Shown: piece after piece, positions 52,601 through 63,606 of the stretch
Layout: each line of letters begins with the position of its first letter
Numbering within the stretch: position 1 is the stretch's first letter
Assembly (NCBI GenBank): GCA_963978905.1
Contig: OZ022256.1
Coordinates: forward strand, 33,691,426 to 33,755,425
Reading direction: 5' to 3'
DNA: 64,000 nucleotides
Source: Trichostrongylus colubriformis
Taxonomy: Eukaryota; Nematoda; Chromadorea; Rhabditida; Trichostrongylidae
Translations under genes and position numbers: made by a program
The notes under the pieces: model-generated
Database searches by the model: none
Told to the model about the DNA's origin: nothing
The model's input: the letters and a program-made list of their open reading frames with translations, nothing else

Positions 52601-55600
52601 CGTTGTCCCTGATTGCTCGTTACGTAGTAACAACCATCTTCCGGAGGAGTTCAGCGTTTGATAATCCAAGCCAACGTGCACGATAAAAGACGTCCAAGTT
52701 GTGTGTTTCAAGCAGTTTTTGTTTTCTTATAAAGGAAGTGGAAGATGCCATGAAAGAGCCCTTGAGCAGTCCACAGACTAGCTGAAGGATAATCATTTCA
52801 CTCCGCTCAGATCTATTACAGCCACAATTCTGTGCTGATTTGAAATTTGAGCGAAAGCAGTTCTATGTAACTCGTTGCACTTGCAACTCATTCAAAAGAT
52901 CACGCTGCCTGAAGTTTCTCTAAGTGAGCAGGGAGCCTGCTAACTATTATGAGCAGTTTTCGACTGCTTGTCCCCAAATGAATGGAGGCTGTCCCTGTGG
53001 TATGGAAGACAAGGCAGTTCCAACGCGCCAATAGGGTAAAGTTCACTCAGGTCGCTCAAATAGATTAATAATAATAGGTTCTAACAGAGTGATCGTATGT
53101 GTGGTCAAGGTGAGTGCAACTTCACAAAGCTATAGCACTATCCTACAGTCCCGTGACCGCGTTTGCGATAGAGTGGTAATTATAATTCCAACTTTTTCGC
53201 AAGGGTTATCATACTTCATCACTTACAGAATCAAATACCTATCTGCGATCTTGCATTTGAGGTCTGTGCCTCAAAAGCACTAACGAAGTGACAGCCTCAT
53301 TTTCGATTAACGGCAATGTCAGCTGTCGAAGCAGCGCTAAAAATGAGTTTGTTTTGTCCACCTGACCACCACAAACAATGAGCTGAAGTGCTTTGGTCTA
53401 ACAACTTTCAAAGAAACTACTTCTGTTTCTTTGAGTGACAAGAAACGCTGTTGTGTGCAGTATTACAGTCCAGCTCCCGAAGGCTGTCCGTAGGCCTCAC
53501 CCTGCCAGCCGTCGGGAAATGGACTGTACATCATTTCACTATTTACCAGTATACCTTTAAGAATATGTTAGGAAGGGCAAGTAATCTTTCCGTCCACACC
53601 CATCTCGTGCCTTCCTAAATCGGAAAATTAATTTCGATGGCACGTGGGAAGTAGCTCGTTGTAGAAGAAGGAGAACCAGTTTAGCATCTAGGCTGTTCGA
53701 AAACTTTCACTGTATGTAGAGAAATTTATTTCGCCCAGCCGTAGCTCTTTCCTACTCAGGCAAGAACCTACGTTGATTCGCGTTGTTACACTTTGCTCGG
53801 TTCTAGTAGTACCCATGCTTATTTCATTTTTTTACACAGTGAGCTAGTCCTCACTCATGCGAATAGGGTAGCCGTGATTGGCAAAGTCTTTATCGGTCCG
53901 CTCTGATTGGCCGCGCGCTAAGAGACGCGGACGCCGTTTCCTCGTGTAATCTGACTATGAGACATCGGAAAAGGGCAATTTCGGCCTACGGGATACACGC
54001 TTGTATCATAAACGCTTTTTGTACTCCTTCGCTTATTGTCCCTCTCATTGTTTCACTTGTTTAATGTGAATTGTTGTTCACTTGTTTGATATCGATTAAA
54101 TGAAAGCGAGTTCGTTTAGGCTAGTAGCCATCACGGTTTGCACTTCGAGGTGAATCAAGCTAGGATACAATAACGCCTCAAGGGCTCGTAGTTCAATGCG
54201 AGACCCGCTACACATTATTTCTTCTGAGCTAGAAAATGCTCGTTTACAAAGAACAGTGCTTTCAAATATGCTTTACTTCATGTTCACTCCACGGAGCCCT
54301 TAATTTCACTCCACGGAGCCCTTAATTAAGTGGAGTGTCCTGACCCACATCATGACCCTCATGTCTGCTAAATTATCTTCATCTGGTTAAAAAACTATTC
54401 ATTTGCAGGTGGAGGTAGTTCGCGACCTTTTACAACAACTGGCCGTGCTGCATACAATTTCAATGAAGCACACCACATGGAACACGACGGTTCGGATCAG
54501 TTAGTCCACCAGTGCTCTGTTTCACATGATATGTGGTGACTTTCAGGTTGCCGACCTTCCACCTTCCTTTTATTCGTCGTTAGTCTCTAAATACAACGAT
54601 ATGGTCAACTTTTTTGAACATCAGGACATTGACCATTCACGTTTCGTTGTGAGTTTTACTTTCATCATTATGCAATGAATGTGATTATCTAGAGAAGTAG
54701 ATGAGATTGTACTGCATTTACTGTCACCGTTACAGTGGTAAGCATGTAAGGAGTGCGTAGAGCGTAGAAGGCGCGAACCTGTAGCGAATGCCCCTCTAAT
54801 AACACAATATCCTTGTACTGAAACATCGTATGATAAGATTATCCTTCATTTCCTGACTTTTTTTTTGTAAAGCGTTGCTAATCTCCAACAGTGACATGCT
54901 TTTCGAAGGGAATGCAGATAAACGCTACGAACGCTCAGTAAAGCAGAAATCCAGACTTTGCAGGTATCACTTGAAAGAAGTGATAAGGGCAGTTTGGGCC
55001 GTATGGGAAAGGATTGTTGACTACACAAACCCAGATGTGCAGTAGAACGAAAGTGGATAGAAACGGGATGAAGCGATCAAAAACACGAGAGATAGAACCC
55101 CTTTCTCACAGTTGCCTTTGAAAGGGGCCTGTCCCATCAACGGAAGGGGCGGGCCTTGTTAAAACATGTAGTAGCTGTTGAAAAGACGCCTTCAAGATGG
55201 TGCTGTGGCTCTTCTTTAAAAGTTTCCCGTTCCGTAGCTTTCCATCATGATTCATTTCAGTAGTTCTCATCACTCACATAATCTTACCAGTGTCTTTGAA
55301 GACACCACTGCGGTTGATTTGGCAGGTTGTGGAATATGAAAGTCGAGGTGATTAGTAATGAAATAGTAGTGGGAAGAACATATTAAACGATCACAAACAT
55401 GTCGAAAACCCAAGAACCTTCCTTCTCACTCCTTCCCTTTCGCTCCCTCTGCACCACTAGCCGCCAAGGGTAGATGCACACGGACGAGGTGCTAAGCCAA
55501 CCACTACCAAACGTTGTGGACGTGTGTAGGGATAGTCAGAAACGTGAATAGACGAAGTATTTTCGTACCTTCACCTTACGCCATGTGTCTTAGTGCAATC

Positions 55601-58600
55601 CCATTATAGGGATCAGGTAAACGGACAAATTTGACTGAGAAGACAACTTTGAGATTTTTATCGCACAAGGTGATTGAAATTTGATCCTCTTGCTTCAATT
55701 CGGACCCCCAGGCGTTTGAAAGCGGGACCTACAGTGCACCGTCCACAGTTAGCTTCGTATGGTAAATGAACCTGGAAGTGTATCAAAAAATTTTTCGATG
55801 GACAGCATGTTGCCCTGTGTTAGTGAGGACTTTGCTAGCTCCGTCTTTCTTTGGAAACGAGTGAGCTCCTCCTCATAACCCCAGCACTGAGCGCGCACTT
55901 TGCCGCATACTGGAGCATTGTGGCCTTACTCCTCGCCAGATCTCGACCAGATAGGCTTCTCTGAATAAAAGTTTCAGAGAGCAAGCCTGCAGGGCAGTTT
56001 TACTGCTCTGTTGACGCTGAACGCTCTGAAATTAGCGCTTCGGAAGGTGTGAGATGTTGTCGACGTCGAATGCCTGCGGCGCACATTAAGTTCCGCTTTC
56101 GAACGTCTGAAGGCCTGCACGAAGGCAAAGGGATCGTGTACAAAGCACCTTGCGTGATTTTGTGACTTCAAAATTGTCTTCTATCCCTCATTCAATCTGT
56201 TTGCTTATCTAACCTATGACTTAGAATTTACAATGAGAGACATGGTGCTCTATACTTTTCAGTCATCCCATCTTCAGAAAAAAAGAATACATTGAATGCT
56301 TTTATTGTAGATTTTTTTTCGCCGATTTGACGGAATTATCCGTGAGTCTTTCGAGGAAATCGTTCAGTGTGTCCGCATTGCTTTCAGCACACATCCCTTC
56401 CTCACGCAATTCCAACACGAGCGCATTTGGCGTTGGGCGGCCTCGCTGTGGGATGTGCCATCCTTGAGAATTTTATTCATACTCCTTCAGTACTCACGCT
56501 TTTCCATGCTTTTATATGCTTGCAAACGTAGTAACTTATGCTTAATGTCCATCGCAATTGCTCATATCTTCTAGTCTTCATCTCATAGCTTCAAGTGTAT
56601 TCATCCATACGGTAATCTGTGGTTAGATAACGCACCCCATCACTAAACGCGAAAGCCTTCCCTCTGTACTATATGTTTTCGGTACCGGGGGCTAATGGGA
56701 GATTAGCGTTGGCCAGTTTCGTTGTGGTACGCACCAGGCATGAGGTTTCCATCGAAAATCCATCAGGTTGGAGAGTACACTATTTTGTTGGCCGTCTTTG
56801 AAAAGGGAACTGTGTACATCCTACTATCAGCAATAATCTGTAAACAAACGCGCATAGCACATATATCTGCTCGCAGGCGACCTCCTTACTCAACTTAAAT
56901 TATATGCGTTTGGTTGCAGAAGCTTGTTACTCACCTTTCCACAGTACAAAATCCCACAAAGCAACACGGAAGATTTTTCATTTTCGACCCGATCTACCCC
57001 TATCACGGCCCTTTTAAGGGCCGTGTTGGGGGTAGATCGGGTCGAAAATGAAAAATTTGTTGACTATAAGAGTCGAAGTGCTTGATTGTACGATAATAAA
57101 GAAAAAGCGGGATGAGACTGTCAAAAACTAGGGAAATAAGAGCTCTTTATCACTGTAAATTCCGCAATGGACGGACGACCTTAACGAAAGGGGCAGGCCA
57201 TGCCAAAACAGACAGCGGCTTGTCGAAGAAACGGCTTTTACCAAGCCAGGGTACTCCTGGTCGCCGGGAATTTCGCCATGTCTTCCTCCTGGACCAGTAG
57301 CTTTCTTTTGGTGGACTCTCTTTAAGAACACTCACATCTCATTTTACCCCCACCACTGTTTTTATTCGTTTATCCCCTACGTCTGTCTATGTGCTCGTCT
57401 CTACAGTACCGTCTTAATCATATACAGGGGGTGCCAAAAAAAAGTAAATTTGTCTCGTCCACTTTCACCCCACTTTAATCGAACTACACAAATTCTGTTG
57501 AGGTATTCACATCCCCAGATCCAAGAGCAGACCTCACTCTATCACTATACTCCGTGGCAGCCTTCTGCACGAGCAGGAACGGGAGCGAGGAAAGAGTGAA
57601 CAAGATGTGTCACCTCAACTGGGCAAAATCCGAAATTTCGTCGCCCTCGTTCACAACCTTGCTGAGGTCCATTCACTGTGTGTACCTAAGGGGATTCACA
57701 CTGGGTGGTGATCTTTAACATTCCGTTTTTTCCGGGTTCCCAGCGCCCTTCGTTTCCAAGAGCCAAAACGTGCCCTTACCACTGAAACACCTCCGAAGGC
57801 GGATTTGGGCATGAAAATGATACTCCGGATCATAGCAGCCTTATCCAAGCAGCAGGGGCTCTGTGACTTACATGAACCGGAGGGCCAATCCTCAGGAAGC
57901 TTCCCACAGTAGACTTATCACGGAACCTGGCTTCACTGTTTTAAGCGGACCTTGATACTATAGGTACTCCGAAGCCCGACTGCGCCGATTGGAAGCTCCA
58001 TATTTTTATGAAAGTGAAAGTAGTGAGTCTCGGCTTGTTCCTGCTTCTAGAGGAACATTTCGGGAATATTTTGCCCCAATACTTCCATTTCTTTCGTTTC
58101 CCATGTTTTGTATAATTGGCAGATGTGAGCCGTGGGCAAAATTACCTTTTTTTGGCACCCCCTGTATTTCAAAACTTCTGCGTAGTATCTTGTTTCCTGT
58201 TGGTGGGTTGGAGGGGTGCTTCTTTTGTATTTTTGTATATTCTTCGAAATTCTAAAGTGAAGATCAACAGAAATATTAGTTCCAGAATCGAGCTCTATAT
58301 ACCCTTTGCACCCCCGCTGAACCCTATTTTATCGATTCATTACTTTCCATCTTCACCCTGAGAGATTCTATTGCAGTGATCACTACTGACCTCGACGATT
58401 GCGACGTCGTGCCCTCTTACACGGAAGGCCCATCAGGTCATGGTGAGCTTTCTCAAAACGGTTTTTTGCTTCATGTATGTGACCCTATAAAATGCAAGAA
58501 ACCGTTTTGAAAAAGCTCACCATGACCTGATGGGCCTTCCTTGTTAGTGAACCAAATGTGACCCCCTCCCCTCGACGGAGGCCCGAGCCTGGTCAGCACC

Positions 58601-61600
58601 ACAGAGGTGCTTTCCTGCCTGGGATGTACTGGATCAGCGGCTTCGTTCAAACTTGCCACCAGGGATAGCTCACTGTCTGCACAGTACTGTTGTCCACTTC
58701 CTTATCATCTGCAATACACTGGAATGTTATTAAAATGCCGAGTAGAGGTACATAGTAGCCCTATGGACGAAAAAGTAACTGCGAGAAGTACGACGAAGCG
58801 AGAGAAGAACATGAAATGGATAGAGTGCGTGACTTGAGTGCTTTTTTTTGAAGAGAATCACCATGAGTGGTCGTTTCAGGAGACTGCGAAGTACTTCACG
58901 GCGGAGTACTTGCACGACATGTCTATGGACGCAGCGGAAGCGATGCCTCCACGGGTGTTCGTGCACGGCGAGCCGTATGCATCCAACATTTTCGTGGTCA
59001 ACGATAGTAACAAAATCGCAGCAGTTATAGACTGGACAGGTTCGATCACCTGCTTGAGCCACAAATGCGTCGACGGCTACATTATCAGCCATTCTCCGTA
59101 AGAAAAAGGAGTTGTGAAAGTTTTCTAAGGGGCCTACTGGAGAGTTGGGCAGAGATTTCATAAGATAACGAGTTTGGTACGTAGTATAATCTTCAGGCGT
59201 GACTCGTTGCCAGCCGCGTCATGCTCTTTAAACTCTTGGGTGCAACTTAAATGAGCACAGCTGGACCAAATGCTCGCAACCCACGGAATGTGCAACGGCG
59301 AAAGTACTGGGGAAAAATAGAAATGAAGATTTTGGTTACGGTAATGTCGTTACATCCTTAAAGGCAGCATCAGAAGAAATTCGGACGACGGAAAGTGAAA
59401 TAAGTGGTGAATTTCAAAGTCGAGATGCCTAGTAAGAGGACAGTGTAAAAAACGGGTGAAAATGGCCGTAAACCAGAGAAATAGGACCCGCTTCTCTCGT
59501 TGATCCTCAACGCGGACGACCTTTCCGTCAAGAGGCAGACACCCCGAGCGAAATTTTCACTGGCATGCTGCCAAGTAAACACAAGGGAATTTGGAAATAC
59601 GACAGCATCTTTTGAGGAATGAGCTTCAGGCTAAAATTGCGAAAGCGCGCTGCAATACCTTCGATCTCACCTCATATCATTGGCCGCTCTCATCGTAGCC
59701 AACAAGGGATCACGTCCCTTGGAGGCGGAGTCGATCATCCAAAGGCGTCAGTTTTTATCCGTTGCGCCGTTTCTACAGCTCTCTTTCACAGGGGTTTCGC
59801 CACAGATAGCCTTCTTGACTCATGGTTCCCATGTAAGTAACTTATTTCAGGGATTTCTGAATAACCTCATTACCCCTAATGCTGTCTTTGAGAAGGTAAA
59901 CAAGCAGAAAGAGCCAGATGTACGCTGACAGTGTATCTGTGCCGCGGAAACCTAATTCAAATCAAAATAGAAACAAGTTACTCGCTGAGGAATTTGCAAA
60001 CTACCGGGGTTGCGCTTTGATTTCGAGGATCAGGCGTTTTGATACTGATATTCGAACTCTCTGCTATTCAAGCTTAAGGATAATATGTCGGCTGCACATC
60101 CTTCCTGTGCAAGCAGGTCGTTAGCGATACTGCGTGAAGTGAATATCCGTGCATGTCAAAGCTTGCTTTTGATAGGAAATCCATTCAATAACCAAGCGAC
60201 CAGAAATGATGAATGTTCAATCGAAGCAGGTGTCGGTTGGCTAGTTATTAGTACCAGGGAAATGTTCTGACTATCATTTGCGCACTTTTTCAGAAAGTCA
60301 CTCCGGAAGTTTTGGGGAGGATATAGCCAAAGCTATTTGCTGGAATCTCAGCACAAAGGTAGGTGGAATCCGTGAAGTTTGGCAGATGGTATAGAATATA
60401 AAAGTAAGAGTGTAACAGTAATGAAAGATCAAAATAAAACGGCTTAAAAACGTCAAATAAAAATTAAAATTTGAATTCCCTTTTGTTCTCGCGCTCCTCT
60501 GCGTCACTAGCCGGGGGTGGATTGCAGACGGGTTAGAGGCTAAATCATCCAGCCGCGGACGATGCCCCGTTCTCGCCGGTAACCCGCCCTGCTGATGAAC
60601 CACAAAACGACACTGTGGGATCGTGGTAAAGCCCTAAGCCGCACCTTTTCAATGTGAGTTTCGCCACACATCAGCTGTTCTGAACTGGAATGCTTGTTTT
60701 CAGAGAGCGTGTATCGCAGCTCTCACTTTCTCCTCAACTCTCCTAGTGCCTTTAGGAGGCAATTCTCGGGCGACATTCAGAGCCAGTAGTTTTATCGGGC
60801 GGTACATTCACCCTAATGCCCACACCACAACCATCACCGTTAGGCACGTCAAGATAAATCACCGAATTCACTCTGTTAAGTTTGACACCTCAAAGTGGGT
60901 GCACTTATCCCGCATGAAAATGCGACCTTTGAGTCCCAATTGCATGGTAATCCGAACAGTTTAAATTGATGCAGTTTCAATTGAAATTCAAGTCCATACA
61001 TTTATGTTGTGTTTGCTAAATAAGGGTCGCATGCAAAGTTTCACGCGAAGGAATGAGAATCCGCCTAAGCTACAGTTCCTCAAAATTGTGACGGACGGAC
61101 AGCGGAGGGGAAGGGCGGAGCCTCAGAATAAGTGAACGCCCCGTCGTCCGCCGTGATTGGGGATGCATGGTGGGAACAGAAAGTTAAGAAAACAGTCTCA
61201 CTCTCCACTTTCCGCCTCCAACTGAGGCGGACAAGGGGGCGGGGGCCCTCACTCGGAGAGGTCCCTCCCCCCCCCCCCCCCCCCCGTCCGCCACTTTCAC
61301 TGGATTCTCACTTTTCACTCAAAGGTCTGCATGCAGCTCTTGTCAGGCAAATACAACATAAAAATATTGGTAACAAAAAACTCATTTTTCCGTGCACGCT
61401 CCTTCAAGCACGAGCTCATTACATCAATAAGAACTTTAGTGTAAGGTCAACATTTGCTAACAACGAAGAATGTGGAGCAACTGGCAGAAAAGTTACCCAA
61501 GTGAACAACAAATGAGAAGTTTAGATCAATCAATGAGTAGGACATATTACTATAAGAGCTCGTAAGTGACTTTCAAGGATCTTGAAAGATACATGCGGGC

Positions 61601-62724
61601 AGCAAGCGTATGGAACACTTAGTGATGTGCGTCAGAATGCTCACATCAGGTCACCTCACCACGCTAATTTCGTCAGCAGGCGTGCCTTGATGGTCCCGGC
61701 CGCCGCTTCCTCGCGTGTCTTGACCTAGTTTGAAGGTCTTGATACACACCCATTGTTTATTCACCATGTTGCTAAATTAGTGATTACATTCGGTATACAG
61801 TGGGAGCACGAAGTGAAACTCCCGTATTTCTAGAATGCATATACACACTCAGTAGCTCTGATTATTCGGGACTCACTGAAATGTAAAACAAGAAAAACGA
61901 ACAAAGAAAAGTTTTTGGTATTGCGAGAGTCTTTTCATAAACAATATATTTATAGAAAATAATACCCTGAAAGCGCGAAAGCAGTCTCGTGCCCCACCTG
62001 AAGCTGAAGTTGTGAAAGTTACTGAACATGCTCGCAACAACGTTGGGATCGAGGATTGCGACAATGGACAGATCGTACTGACTGGGCTAGACACTGGTTA
62101 AAAATCAAAATGACGATAATTACTATATTTATCACAGCTTTTAGCTTCACTGCTCGATGCCATGATATACTGGTCAACCAGCACATCACATACGTTTTGC
62201 TCACAATTAGCGTCTTTGTAACAGTGTAGGGTGACTCAGCTGTGGCTTGGAGTAGAGATAGAAAGCGCAGAAGCTTTGGTTGAGTAATTACACCATTCAA
62301 TCTTCAGAAGGAGAACGCGAAATTCTCGACCACAACCCTACGCTTGTGCTACACAATTCTGCACACATATAGTAAAAGTACTTGCACCATTCTCAATCTG
62401 TATTACTTCAGGACCGTCTAGACTGCACGAGCGCCCTTCTGGAGGAATATCATGACCACCTCAAGGCAAATTCTCCAGAAGAGTGTACAGTGACATTGGA
62501 AAATGTCAGGAAAGCATATGATATGTACGTTCCCGTGGCAATGGTTACTCTTCTTTTCAAGGTCTGATTTGAGTCGCTCTGCATTGTGTCATCAAATTTC
62601 CTTGTTACTAGATTTTTTGCAGGTTGTCGCTATGAAGAACAAAGAGGACATTGAGCCTCTTATCGACCGGGCCAAAGGACTCATCCAAAACGTTTACACT
62701 ATGACAAAATTGCTGGAAAAATGA
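46652..62724 (+). CDS. CHK kinase-like protein (DUF1679 / ecdysteroid-kinase-like family), ten exons
   Basis: Exons 46,652-46,818, 49,331-49,494, 51,508-51,649, 51,717-51,873, 54,409-54,489, 54,547-54,648, 58,880-59,039, 60,294-60,358, 62,412-62,561 and 62,623-62,724 splice in phase and sum to 1,290 nt (429 residues), a usual length for the family. Residues 1-55 are Pro/Ser-rich after an MGC start. Family landmarks follow: EEEGLPKSVILKTPTHKD (ATP-site Lys), FSGVVVMEDIGERAV, LLQQLAVLHTISMKHTTWN, MPPRVFVHGEPYASNIFVV (catalytic loop), AAVIDWTESHSGSFGEDIAK (metal-binding Asp) and LLEEYHDHLKANSPEE near the C-terminus. Most relatives have HGD and DWQ; here the loop reads HGE (Glu at 58,970-58,972) and DWT. 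A glycine-rich GDGxG segment is also not obvious. The family phosphorylates small molecules such as steroids; the substrate here is unknown, and activity is uncertain given the Glu. Introns 3, 5 and 9 are 57-67 nt, the others 0.5-4.2 kb or more. The exon 2-3 junction is the least certain. Confidence 0.88.
47491..47645. mobile_element. ACAGTCC foldback MITE, copy 2 (CHK intron 1)
   Basis: Ends AGTGTCCATTTCCAG and, reversed, TGCAGTCCATTTCAGGG. Interior GGGTGAGAGTGTGTGGC matches copy 1 at 1,858-1,984 in reverse. Confidence 0.75.
47885..48387. mobile_element. Non-autonomous Tc1/mariner-type element (CHK intron 1)
   Basis: TA-flanked (47,883-47,884 and 48,388-48,389), ends CAGTAGCGCTCAAAAGTCTT and, reversed, CAGTAGCGCTAAAAGTCTTC, 503 bp. 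A 110-codon minus-strand ORF inside (48,265-47,933) contains VRSLVKKNGFSTKTTRASLR. This may be a remnant of the helix-turn-helix region of a Tc1-like transposase, but no catalytic part is present. Confidence 0.85.
50264..50533. mobile_element. MULE-like MITE with exact 9-bp target duplication (CHK intron 2)
   Basis: 270 bp, ends GGGTGGAGGTCGATTGGTCG and, reversed, GGGTGAGGGTCGATTGGTCG. It is bounded by GCAGTCGAA at 50,255-50,263 and 50,534-50,542. The interior is GC-rich (GCGGCCGCCGACGACGAGCG). It shares the GGGTG terminus and 9-bp duplication with 5,702-5,931 but not its interior. Confidence 0.88.
52178..52437 (+). repeat. Dispersed repeat family (TGGCTGGCGCA start), copy 3 (CHK intron 4)
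   Basis: CGGTTGGCTGCCGCACACTA start, GTGGGCGGAGCTTAACTCGA core, and a GACAGACGGACGGATGGACG end. It is a shorter version of the 2,245-2,806 copy. Confidence 0.7.
53464..53528. mobile_element. ACAGTCC MITE, copy 3, deletion derivative (CHK intron 4)
   Basis: Both ends are present (ACAGTCCAGCTCCCG and, reversed, ACAGTCCATTTCCCGACGGC), but about half of the interior of copy 1 is missing. Confidence 0.75.
54283..54326 (+). repeat. Perfect 22-bp tandem duplication (CHK intron 4)
   Basis: TTCACTCCACGGAGCCCTTA followed by AT is present twice head to tail, about 80 bp before the exon 5 acceptor. Confidence 0.88.
56973..57057. repeat. Near-perfect 85-bp palindrome (CHK intron 6)
   Basis: ATTTTTCATTTTCGACCCGA followed by TCTACCCC pairs with its reverse complement at the right end. 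The centre CACGGCCCTT-TT-AAGGGCCGTG pairs exactly, and only about two positions between the arms fail to pair. No target duplication was identified. Confidence 0.85.
57425..58164. mobile_element. Non-autonomous Tc1/mariner-type element, CAGGGGGTGCC ends (CHK intron 6)
   Basis: 740 bp with TA on both sides (57,423-57,424 and 58,165-58,166). Ends CAGGGGGTGCCAAAAAAAAG and, reversed, CAGGGGGTGCCAAAAAAAGG. The interior has no recognisable transposase; an 88-codon ORF near its right end is unassigned. Confidence 0.85.
58423..58540. repeat. 118-bp hairpin, ~48-bp arms (CHK intron 6)
   Basis: GGAAGGCCCATCAGGTCATG and on through GGTGAGCTTTCTCAAAACGG pairs with the right arm at about 96%, around a loop of about 22 nt. 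It lies 340 bp before exon 7, which encodes the catalytic loop. Confidence 0.85.
59350..59545 (-). repeat. Partial reverse copy of the ~540-bp dispersed repeat (CHK intron 7)
   Basis: On the minus strand it reads GCCTCTTGACGGAAAGGTCG, TCCTATTTCTCTGG and a decayed continuation, matching the 3' third of 23,913-24,455 and 62,853-63,404. The GC-rich hairpin core is absent. Confidence 0.65.
61000..61408. mobile_element. GGAATCG foldback family, diverged copy (CHK intron 8)
   Basis: The left half has GGGTCGCATGCAAAGTTTCA, GCGAAGGAATGAGAATCCG and GGCGGAGCCTCAGAATAAGT. The right half has CATGCAGCTCTTGTCAGGCA and ends TTTTTCCGTGCACGCTCCTT. Both halves match arms of 38,196-38,615 in opposite orientation, with a C-run of about 20 near the middle. 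Confidence 0.65.
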
Positions 62725-62852
62725 CATATAAAGGCTTCAATGTGAAGGCCTTCATTATCATTGTTGTAATAGATCTATTGTTATTCCCATCACCACATAC
62801 AAAATGGCACTTCTGATCAGCTGGAAAAAGTAAAATTAGATTATCGATGTTC

Positions 62853-63404
62853 CCTTAAAAACAGTGTTTGGGATAATGTGGGTGACAGGGAATCCCAAAA
62901 GGAGGCATTGACTGAAAAATTACGGGGTTGAAAGGCCTATGCATGGCGAAATCCCCCGCAAAAGGCGCCCCCTTGAGCATCAGCGGAGGCGGCCTCATCA
63001 GGGCAAGCCGCCTTGGTTTAGGGCAGCCCGCCTCCAGGCGACGTGATTAGTGGCTGGTCACGGTGAGGCTGGTCAAGGAAATCGGCAGGATTGAAAGTAT
63101 CGCAGCGCGCCTTCTCACTTTTAGCTTGAAGCTCACCACATGAAAATAGATGCTGTCGCACTTCCGAACATCCCTTCATGTTTGCGTCTTGGTAATGCCA
63201 ATGGAAAACCTGTGCGGACTACCCGCCTCTTGACGGAAAGGTCGTTCGCGCCTAGAACCAACGGTGGGAAGGGTTCCTATTTCTCGGGTTTTTGGCTATT
63301 TCCATCCGTTTTTTCTATACTGTCCTGTTATTAGGCATCTCGGCTTTCATATTCACTACTTCTTTTACTTTTCGTCCGAATTTTCCCTAAAGCGTCCTTT
63401 AAAC
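62853..63404 (+). repeat. ~540-bp dispersed repeat with GC-rich hairpin core, copy 2
   Basis: Matches 23,913-24,455 end to end. The 8-bp stem GGAGGCGG (62,985-62,992) with CCGCCTCC (63,028-63,035) is unchanged between copies although the loop sequence differs. It lies 128 bp beyond the CHK stop codon. Confidence 0.8.
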
Positions 63405-63470
63405 TAGTTAAACACAGATTTGTACACCTATGTGTTTTGTCCCCTTCTTTATGTGGCTTTTTCTCTTCAG

Positions 63471-63606
63471 AAGATGACCGAAGTGGGGTTTCCACCCGAT
63501 CCCTTCAAAAATCTCACTGACATCGAGCGCATAGCACATTTCAGTACTCGTTGGGATATCGTCAGGCGGCTCGGTGAATTTCCATTTTTGAATACCTTGT
63601 GCTCAG
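63471..63606 (+). CDS. Possible first coding exon of a further gene
   Basis: TTTTCTCTTCAG is followed directly by AAG and an ATG at 63,474. The frame MTEVGFPPDPFKNLTDIERI continues to FLNTLCS and ends in phase 1 at a consensus donor CTCAG|GTGAGG (63,607). The short distance from acceptor to ATG is what a trans-spliced nematode first exon would show. It lies on the same strand as the CHK gene, about 750 bp after its stop, so a downstream operon gene is possible. No domain is recognised, and no second exon was placed before the window ends. Confidence 0.4.

Noticed and set aside
54846..55034. Possible extra CHK exon (frame LLISNSDMLFEGNADKRYER) and a minus-strand ORF
   Set aside because: Exon 6 ends in phase 0 and exon 7 at 58,880 starts in phase 0, giving a continuous family-like sequence without this segment; including it would require a poor donor.
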